Source of the DNA: Bacteroidaceae bacterium
Lineage (GTDB): Bacteria > Bacteroidota > Bacteroidia > Bacteroidales > Bacteroidaceae
Direction of reading: 5' to 3'
DNA length: 21,536 nt
Assembly: GCA_017503065.1 (NCBI GenBank)
Contig: JAFVTT010000051.1
Coordinates: forward strand, 1 to 21,536
Positions 16,262 to 21,536 of this stretch are shown piece after piece. Under the pieces are notes generated by a model, which was not told the origin of the DNA, did not search any database, and worked only from the letters and a program-made list of their open reading frames with translations. Within the stretch, counting starts at the first letter, position 1; each line of letters starts with the position of its first letter. The translations under genes and the position numbers were made by a program.

Positions 16262-16269
16262 CAAATTTA
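16262..16269 (-). promoter_or_regulatory. -7 box of the polyprenyl synthase promoter
   Basis: TAAATTTG on the minus strand matches TAnnTTTG and lies about 28 bp upstream of the preferred GTG start. No clear TTG lies 19-20 bp further upstream. It decides the start of the synthase gene. Confidence 0.55.
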
Positions 16270-16303
16270 TATAAAAACACGGAATTTTCTCACTTATTTT
16301 CAT

Positions 16304-16311
16304 TATTTTTG
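16304..16311 (+). promoter_or_regulatory. -7 box of the polA promoter
   Basis: TATTTTTG matches TAnnTTTG and ends 22 bp before the polA ATG. The -33 element is weak. It is divergent from the synthase box, 34 bp away. Confidence 0.55.
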
Positions 16312-16333
16312 TGGGCAAATACGATAATTAGAC

Positions 16334-18913
16334 ATGAAACTGTTCCTTTTGGATGCATACGCTCTTATCTACAGAGCCTACTATGCCTTCATCAAAAACC
16401 CGCGATACAACTCCAAGGGCGAGAACACGAGCGCCATACTGGGCTTTGTGAACACCCTGGAGGACGTCCTGCGCAACATGCGCCCCACACACCTTGGCGT
16501 GGCTTTCGACCCCCACGGAGGCACTTTCCGCCACGAGGCCTTCCCCGACTACAAGGCCCAGCGCGAGGAAACGCCCGAGGCCATACGCTTTGCCGTGCCC
16601 AAGATAAAGGAGATACTGGAGGCCTACCACATTCCCGTGCTGGAGGTGCAGGGGTATGAGGCCGACGATGTCATTGGCACACTGGCACATCAGGCTGACC
16701 TCCAAGGCATTGAGACCTACATGATGACCCCCGACAAGGACTATGGCCAGTTGGTGACCGACAACGTGAGCATGTACCGCCCGCCCGTAGGCAAGAGCGA
16801 GGCACAGGTCATGGGCCCCAAAGAGATTTGCGAGAAGTGGGGCATAGATTCGCCCTTGCAGGTAATAGACATCCTGGGACTGATGGGCGACTCCAGCGAC
16901 AACATCCCCGGTTGCCCCGGGGTGGGAGAGAAGACCGCCTGCACCCTCATCCAGCAATGGGGAAGCATAGAGAACCTGCTGAACAATACCGACAAACTGA
17001 AGGGCGCCATACAGAGGAAGGTGACGGAGAATGCCGACCTCATCAGGCAGAGCCATTGGTTGGCAACAATAGTGAAGGACGCTCCCATCACGCTGGATAT
17101 GAAGTCGCTGGAAATCAAGGAACCCGACCACAATGCTCTGCAGGAAATATACGAACAACTGGAGTTCCGCCAACTGCTGAGGAGAACGGAAAACTTGACG
17201 AACGGAAAACGGAAAACGGAAAACGGAAAGGTAGAAGCGGAAGACAACCCCTCAGGTTTCCGACTTCCGACTTCCGATTTCCGATTCAAAGACGGCAGCA
17301 TACAGGGCGACTTGTTCGGAGACTTCGAAGAACCTACCTCTGCACCAAAGGAGGATACGACAAGACAGAGCGAACCCGACCTGTTTAGCATAGCGGCGAC
17401 ACCTGCACCTATGGACGAACCTCCGTTCATCCTGGATGGCAACACCATCATAGGGCACGACCTGAAGGCGCACTGGCAGGAACTCACCGCACAGTATCCC
17501 GAGGTGCAAACTTTTGGTTTAGAGACCGATGGAGTAGGGGAGAAGCAACTCTTCGACACCGCCATAGCGCACTACCTCCTGCATCCCGAAATGCGCCACG
17601 GACTTGACTATCTGAAGGATGCCTACCGCAAAGCAACATTGAAGGAACTGAAGGAACTCTTCGAGAAGGAATTGCACGACACAGGTCTTTGGGACATCTT
17701 CCGGCAGATGGAGATGCCCCTGATGTGCGTACTGGCACGCATGGAGCAGACGGGAGTACGCATAGACGAACCGGGGCTGGCAGAGACAAGCCGCCACTTC
17801 ACCGAGGAGATGATACACCTGGAGGAAGAGATATACCGGCTGGCAGGACAGAAGTTCAACATCGCCTCGCCCCGACAGGTGGGCGAAATCCTCTTCGACG
17901 TGCTCCAACTGGATTCCAAGGCCAAGAAGACGAAGACCGGACAATACGTTACCGGCGAGGAAGTGCTGGAAGGCCTGCGCCACAAGCACGAGGTGGTGGG
18001 CAAGATACTGGAGCACAGGGGATTGAAGAAACTGCTGGGCACATACATCGATGCCCTGCCCAAACTGGTCAATGCCTCCACGGGACACATACACACCACC
18101 TTCAACCAAACCGTCACCACCACGGGACGCCTGTCCTCTTCCAACCCCAACCTGCAGAACATCCCCGTGCGCGATGCCATGGGCAAGGAGGTGCGCAAGG
18201 CCTTCATCCCCGATGAGGGACAACTCTTCTTCTCGGCCGACTACAGCCAAATAGAACTTCGCATAATGGCACACCTCAGCAAGGACGAGAACCTGGTGCA
18301 GGCATTCCTCTGCGGAGAGGACATACATGCCGCCACGGCAGCCAAGATATTCCACAAGGACATCAGCGAGGTTACCTCCGACGAGCGCCGGCGTGCAAAA
18401 ACGGCCAATTTCGGCATCATCTACGGCATCAGTGCCTTTGGCCTGGCAGAGCGCCTCGGATGCTCCAGAAGCGAAGCAAAGCAACTCATAGACGGTTATT
18501 TCCAAACCTATCCCGGCGTGAAGGAATACATGGAGCGGAGCATAGCCATGGCACGCGAGAAGGGCTACACCGAGACCATCTTCCACCGTCGTTGCCCCCT
18601 GCCCGACATAAACAGCCACAATGCCGTGGTACGAGGCTATGCCGAGCGCAATGCCATCAACTCGCCCATACAGGGCAGTGCCGCCGACATCATGAAGATA
18701 GCCATGATACGTGTGGACCGCCGCATGCGACGGGAAGGCCTCCGCAGCCGCATGATTCTTCAGGTGCACGACGAACTGAACTTCAGCGTCCTGCCCGAAG
18801 AGCGCGACCAACTCCAGCGCCTCGTCATAGAGGAGATGCAGAATGCCGCCTCGCTCACCGTTCCCCTCATAGCCGATGCAGGGTGGGGCAGCAACTGGCT
18901 GGAGGCGCATTAA
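16334..18913 (+). CDS. polA: DNA polymerase I, proofreading domain degenerate
   Basis: Fills gaps and removes RNA primers in replication and repair. Length 859 aa. Residues 1 to about 280 are the 5' nuclease (FLLDAYALIYRAYYAF, YEADDVIGTL, DKDYGQLV, GDSSDNIPG). The polymerase domain is intact: motif A DYSQIELR (Asp636), motif B RRAKTANFGIIYG (Lys689, Phe693), motif C QVHDELNF (Asp813, Glu814). In between, the 3'-5' exonuclease region is short. No DxE motif is visible. The position of E. coli Asp424 reads His380 (GHDLKAH), and the usual YAxEDAD segment is missing after FDTAIAHYLLHPE. Proofreading is therefore probably lost. Residues about 283-317, in the interdomain linker, are encoded by heptamer repeats (NGKRKTENGK, RLPTSDFRF). 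Confidence 0.95.
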   Translation: MKLFLLDAYALIYRAYYAFIKNPRYNSKGENTSAILGFVNTLEDVLRNMRPTHLGVAFDPHGGTFRHEAFPDYKAQREETPEAIRFAVPKIKEILEAYHIPVLEVQGYEADDVIGTLAHQADLQGIETYMMTPDKDYGQLVTDNVSMYRPPVGKSEAQVMGPKEICEKWGIDSPLQVIDILGLMGDSSDNIPGCPGVGEKTACTLIQQWGSIENLLNNTDKLKGAIQRKVTENADLIRQSHWLATIVKDAPITLDMKSLEIKEPDHNALQEIYEQLEFRQLLRRTENLTNGKRKTENGKVEAEDNPSGFRLPTSDFRFKDGSIQGDLFGDFEEPTSAPKEDTTRQSEPDLFSIAATPAPMDEPPFILDGNTIIGHDLKAHWQELTAQYPEVQTFGLETDGVGEKQLFDTAIAHYLLHPEMRHGLDYLKDAYRKATLKELKELFEKELHDTGLWDIFRQMEMPLMCVLARMEQTGVRIDEPGLAETSRHFTEEMIHLEEEIYRLAGQKFNIASPRQVGEILFDVLQLDSKAKKTKTGQYVTGEEVLEGLRHKHEVVGKILEHRGLKKLLGTYIDALPKLVNASTGHIHTTFNQTVTTTGRLSSSNPNLQNIPVRDAMGKEVRKAFIPDEGQLFFSADYSQIELRIMAHLSKDENLVQAFLCGEDIHAATAAKIFHKDISEVTSDERRRAKTANFGIIYGISAFGLAERLGCSRSEAKQLIDGYFQTYPGVKEYMERSIAMAREKGYTETIFHRRCPLPDINSHNAVVRGYAERNAINSPIQGSAADIMKIAMIRVDRRMRREGLRSRMILQVHDELNFSVLPEERDQLQRLVIEEMQNAASLTVPLIADAGWGSNWLEAH
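17181..17285 (+). repeat. Heptamer repeats inside the polA coding sequence
   Basis: GGAGAAC and GGAAAAC (17181-17194) precede three perfect GGAAAAC units (17204-17224); after a 33-bp spacer come TTCCGAC, TTCCGAC, TTCCGAT, TTCCGAT (17258-17285). Units of 7 bp do not preserve the reading frame singly, yet the whole insert is in frame. It encodes the linker between the 5' nuclease and the rest of PolA. Confidence 0.85.
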
Positions 18914-19075
18914 AACGGAAAGGGGAAAACGGAAAACTGGAAGGGGGAAACTGAACCAAAAGGTCAACGCCCGCAGGGGTTGAAGTCAAAGGGGAAACTC
19001 TGAGTTCTCCGATTACTCTGACTACTCAGATTACTCCGAAAACCTTTCCGTTTTCCGTTTTCACCTTTCCGTTTC
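18911..19075. repeat. Composite repeat element after polA
   Basis: Starts at the polA stop codon with GGAAAAC-type units. GAAAACGGAAAAC (18925-18937) is repeated inverted at 19050-19062 (GTTTTCCGTTTTC), and the 9-bp repeat lies between the arms. The layout parallels that after deoC. The arms could form a long hairpin, but there is no clear terminator tail. Confidence 0.75.
19002..19037 (+). repeat. 9-bp tandem repeat, four units
   Basis: GAGTTCTCC, GATTACTCT, GACTACTCA, GATTACTCC in tandem, then GAAAA. Same family as 150-176 and 6101-6127, here nested inside the composite repeat after polA. Confidence 0.8.
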
Positions 19076-19109
19076 TCCACCCCTTCCTGCGTTAAAGAAT
19101 GCGAAATCC

Positions 19110-19140
19110 TTGCTTCATATTGTGCTTATTCGTACCTTTG
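19110..19140 (+). promoter_or_regulatory. Promoter of the exported protein-fic unit
   Basis: TTG (19110-19112), 20 bp, then TACCTTTG (19133-19140): full Bacteroidetes promoter geometry. Transcription would start near 19147, about 16 nt before the ATG at 19163, which rules out the TTG codon at 19145 as the start. Confidence 0.7.
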
Positions 19141-19162
19141 ACCCTTGAAAAAAGCCTTTGAC

Positions 19163-19720
19163 ATGAAAAAGATACCATTCATACTACTGCTGGCGGCAAT
19201 GATGCTGACTCTCACGTCTTGGAAAACGGAAAACGGAAAACGGAAAACGGAAAACTCATCCGCCCACCGCTCACCGCTCACCACTCACCGCTCACCGTTC
19301 ACTATCCCATCAGACACCACCAAGGCCGACAAGGATACCACCAAGACACGCAAGGCTTATCCGCAAACCGCTCAGGACACCTCTGTGGCATACACGGACA
19401 CTTTGAGCGAGGTTAGCGTGAAGGCCGACAAGAACCTGCGTGTTGTGGATGTCATAAACAAGTCCCTGAAAAACGGTCTTACACAACCGCGTCAGAAAGG
19501 TATCTCCGACATCATAGGCGAAAAGGCCAACGACTACATCATGCACCCCTTTGCATGGCGCGAACGACGCAAGGAAAAGAACCTGAAGAAAGCCAAGGAG
19601 AACATCCAGAAACTGGATGCCGCCAAGACCTACGAAGACGAACTCACCGAAGCCATAAACCGCCAGTTGCGCGAGGACTCCATTGCCGCGGCAAAGAAGA
19701 AGATGGGAGAGAGGAAGTAG
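19163..19720 (+). CDS. Exported protein of unknown function with repeat-encoded segment
   Basis: Length 185 aa from the ATG at 19163. MKKIPFILLLAAMMLTLTSW is a typical signal peptide, without a lipobox cysteine. The next residues (about 20-47) are encoded by heptamer repeats and read KTENGKRKTEN then HRSPLTTHRSPF; they resemble no functional sequence. The remainder, from DTLSEVSVKADKNLRVVDV through SDIIGEKANDYIMHPFAWRERRKEKN, is a compact conserved-looking domain with a charged helical C-terminus. I recall similar hypothetical proteins in Bacteroidales but no function. Probably periplasmic. fic starts 13 bp after it and is likely co-transcribed. Confidence 0.8.
   Translation: MKKIPFILLLAAMMLTLTSWKTENGKRKTENSSAHRSPLTTHRSPFTIPSDTTKADKDTTKTRKAYPQTAQDTSVAYTDTLSEVSVKADKNLRVVDVINKSLKNGLTQPRQKGISDIIGEKANDYIMHPFAWRERRKEKNLKKAKENIQKLDAAKTYEDELTEAINRQLREDSIAAAKKKMGERK
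19221..19298 (+). repeat. Heptamer repeats inside the exported-protein gene
   Basis: Five perfect tandem GGAAAAC units (19221-19255), a short spacer, then about five CCGCTCA-type 7-bp units (CCGCTCA, CCGCTCA, CCACTCA, CCGCTCA, CCGTTCA). They lie within the coding sequence just after the signal peptide. Both unit types also occur after deoC. Confidence 0.85.
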
Positions 19721-19733
19721 ACATCTTTTGACA

Positions 19734-20516
19734 ATGTGTGAGGATTTAGAGAAGCAGTACAACGCACTCCTGCATGAATACCAAAAGTGCGTGGAGAAGA
19801 AGATGGCTCCAGATGACTATATCCAATATAACGAGATACTCTTTTCTGCACAAAGTCTTGGCATAGAAGGAAATTCATATACCATCAATGACACCAAGGC
19901 ACTGAAGGAATTGGGATTGGGCGTTGTGCCTACGAACAAACCTTTGGTGGAAACCATGGAGATGCTCGACCACTTCCATGCCTACGAGCAGATGCTTGAT
20001 TCAACGCAAAGCCCTCTGACAGAAGACTATATCCTGGCGCTACATGCCACACTCACACGCCACACCATCTCATACCGTCACCCTGGCGCCAACCCCGGCG
20101 AATACACTACTATGGACATGGGAGCAGGAGACACCCTCTTCGGTGACCATGAACAACTGATAAAGAGAGTTCCAGACCTTCTGCAACATACCGAACAGGC
20201 TATCCAAAAAGGATTGCCACCGATATTCGTTGCGGCCATTTTTCACGGACACTTCATCTATCTTCATCCCTTCAGAGACGGCAACGGACGCATGGCCCGC
20301 CTTTTGTCCAACAAAATCCTTCTTCAGGCAGGGCATCCTATCCTCATCATTACACGCGAATCCAAGGAAGAGTACATCCGCGCCCTAAAACTCTTCCACA
20401 ACGACAGTGCCGAGTATCTGGTAGCCTTCTTCTATCAATGTGCCATAAAGCGTATGAAGAAGGAGATAGAAGAAAAAAAGCAGAATACCATCAAGGGTAT
20501 GACCTTCCTTCTGTAA
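19734..20516 (+). CDS. Fic family AMP-transferase (class II)
   Basis: Fic enzymes transfer AMP, or another phosphate-containing group, from a nucleotide to a hydroxyl of a target protein. Length 260 aa. The complete core motif HPFRDGNGR (His178 to Arg186) is followed by MARLL, so catalytic residues are intact. Upstream, SLGIEG (Ser41 to Gly46) fits the inhibitory motif [S/T]xxxE[G/N]; its N-terminal place makes this a class II Fic that can block its own active site through Glu45. The ATG at 19734 is chosen; the frame is open to a TTG inside the previous gene, which is less likely. Starts 13 bp after the exported-protein gene. No separate antitoxin gene is present, as expected when inhibition is internal. 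The target is unknown. Confidence 0.92.
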   Translation: MCEDLEKQYNALLHEYQKCVEKKMAPDDYIQYNEILFSAQSLGIEGNSYTINDTKALKELGLGVVPTNKPLVETMEMLDHFHAYEQMLDSTQSPLTEDYILALHATLTRHTISYRHPGANPGEYTTMDMGAGDTLFGDHEQLIKRVPDLLQHTEQAIQKGLPPIFVAAIFHGHFIYLHPFRDGNGRMARLLSNKILLQAGHPILIITRESKEEYIRALKLFHNDSAEYLVAFFYQCAIKRMKKEIEEKKQNTIKGMTFLL

Positions 20517-20553
20517 CCGATAATTCACCCATTCCTCCCCGAACGTCAATTTG

Positions 20554-20635
20554 TGTTGTACCATCAACAGAACAGTGTTGATACGACAACAGGGCAGTGT
20601 TGATACGACAACAGGGCAGTGTTGATACGACAACA
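20554..20635. repeat. Four evenly spaced dyads, 22-bp period
   Basis: The 16-bp dyad TGTTG-N6-CAACA occurs at 20554, 20576, 20598 and 20620, exactly 22 bp apart. The last three have the same centre (ATACGA) and near-identical flanks. The first has a different centre (TACCAT) and flanks but perfectly kept arms. The array fills the gap between the convergent fic and cysK genes and ends 5 bp from the cysK stop codon. Confidence 0.85.
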
Positions 20636-20640
20636 AAAGT

Positions 20641-21536
20641 TCATCTTCTGTATAGTTCCGTGCTGAGATAGCGTTCACCGGTGTCGGGCAAAACGACGAC
20701 GATGGCCTTGCCCTTGGCTTCGGGGGTGAGGGCATAGGTAAGAGCGGCATGAACGGCAGCACCGGAGGAAATGCCCGTGATGAGGCCTTCGTGGCGGGAG
20801 AGTTCGCGACCAGTTTGCATGGCCTGTTCTGTGGATACCTGCATGATGCGGTCAACCACAATGGGGTCGTAGTTCTCGGGGATGAAGTTGGCGCCAATGC
20901 CCTGTATGCCATGGGGGGAGGCGATGCCTCCGCTGAGCAGGGGGGATTCCTGGGGTTCTACGGCAATGGATAGGAGTTGCGGGTTATGTGCCTTGAGGCC
21001 ACGGGCAGTACCGCAGAGGGTTCCGCCTGTGCCGACGGTGGCCACAAGGATGTCCACTTGTCCGTCGGTGTCTTCCCATATCTCTTGGGCGGTGCTGAGG
21101 ACGTGGGCTTCGGGATTGGCCGGATTGGAGAACTGGCCAAGAATAACGGACCCGGGGATGCTCCTGTTCAGGCGTTCTGCCTCGGCAATGGCACCTGCCA
21201 TGCCCTCTATGCCCGGAGTGAGGACAATCCTTGCCCCGGCGGCACGAAGCAGTTGCTGGCGCTCCTGACTCATGGTATCGGGCATGACGATAACGGCCTC
21301 ATAACCACGCACTCGGCTTATCCATGCAAGCCCCACCCCCGTGTTGCCGCTGGTGGGTTCTATGATGGTTCCTCCGGGGCGTAGCATGCCGCGTCGCTCG
21401 GCATCCAGAATCATGTTAAGGGCCACACGGTCCTTCACACTGCCTCCGGGATTGAAGTATTCCAGTTTTGCCAGCACACGGGTACTGGGGTCAATGCCCC
21501 ATGCCTGCGACAGGCGTGAGAGGTGGAGTAGGGGAG
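20641..21536 (-). CDS. cysK: Cysteine synthase (O-acetylserine sulfhydrylase), N-terminus beyond window
   Basis: A PLP enzyme that makes cysteine from O-acetylserine and sulfide; cytoplasmic. The frame is open to the right edge and reads LLHLSRLSQAWGIDPSTRV before the first in-frame GTG at 21477, as expected for the N-terminal part of CysK, so the real start is outside the window. KLEYFNPGGSVKDR holds the PLP lysine, TSGNTG is the substrate loop, GTGGT binds the cofactor phosphate, and GISSGAA lies near the PLP ring nitrogen. The C-terminus ends in ELYRR, as a complete end. Convergent with fic across the dyad array. The bare frame cannot distinguish CysK from CysM isozymes with certainty. Confidence 0.93.
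   Translation of the reverse strand, partial: PLLHLSRLSQAWGIDPSTRVLAKLEYFNPGGSVKDRVALNMILDAERRGMLRPGGTIIEPTSGNTGVGLAWISRVRGYEAVIVMPDTMSQERQQLLRAAGARIVLTPGIEGMAGAIAEAERLNRSIPGSVILGQFSNPANPEAHVLSTAQEIWEDTDGQVDILVATVGTGGTLCGTARGLKAHNPQLLSIAVEPQESPLLSGGIASPHGIQGIGANFIPENYDPIVVDRIMQVSTEQAMQTGRELSRHEGLITGISSGAAVHAALTYALTPEAKGKAIVVVLPDTGERYLSTELYRR

Noticed and set aside
16235..16318. N-terminal extension of the polyprenyl synthase to the ATG at 16318
   Set aside because: The likely transcription start, from TAAATTTG at 16262-16269, lies inside it and the added residues are unlike the family.
17519..18967. 482-codon minus-strand frame opposite polA
   Set aside because: It covers conserved PolA motifs on the other strand and resembles no protein; a shadow frame.

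Overview
The window looks like a chromosomal segment of a Bacteroidales bacterium, most likely Prevotella or a close relative. The signs are the gene content (three-subunit menaquinol:fumarate reductase, mnmG-apt-uvrC-deoC), promoters of the Bacteroidetes type (TTG, about 20 bp, TAnnTTTG), starts without Shine-Dalgarno sequences, and repeats of the kind common in Prevotella. The species call is inference.

Left part (1-9713): an frdCAB operon on the minus strand ends in a strong hairpin terminator. It diverges from a plus-strand run of housekeeping genes: mnmG (tRNA wobble modification), apt (adenine salvage), uvrC (excision repair) and deoC (deoxyribose-phosphate aldolase). A perfect 16-bp parS-like palindrome lies in front of apt and a second, 14-bp variant lies inside uvrC. 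With mnmG beside them, they suggest a ParB-binding zone, perhaps near the replication origin. GC-rich REP-like repeats sit directly in front of the uvrC and deoC start codons.

Middle (9714-15253): about 1 kb of repeat-rich and then AT-rich DNA without a convincing gene, followed by a tight four-gene plus-strand operon with AT-richer codons than its surroundings. It encodes a small HExxH zinc-protease-like protein, an unknown 168-aa protein, a Ycf46-like AAA+ ATPase, and a protein without a signal peptide that combines an N-terminal helical module, a beta-sandwich-like region and a C-terminal FISUMP/C-type-lectin-like domain. This is the best candidate for an undescribed system. A hairpin terminator follows it.

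Right part (15254-21536): a long-chain polyprenyl diphosphate synthase (minus) diverges from polA (plus). PolA appears to have lost its proofreading active site and carries heptanucleotide repeats within its coding sequence. Next come an exported protein of unknown function, also carrying heptamer repeats just after its signal peptide, a class II Fic AMP-transferase, and a cysteine synthase gene on the minus strand that runs off the right edge. Four evenly spaced dyads (22-bp period) separate fic from cysK.

The most striking overall theme is short tandem repeats: 7-bp units (GGAAAAC, CCGCTCA, TTCCGAC), a 9-bp unit (GATTACTCA) and REP-like GC-rich units. They fill most gaps between the housekeeping genes and have entered two open reading frames without breaking them.
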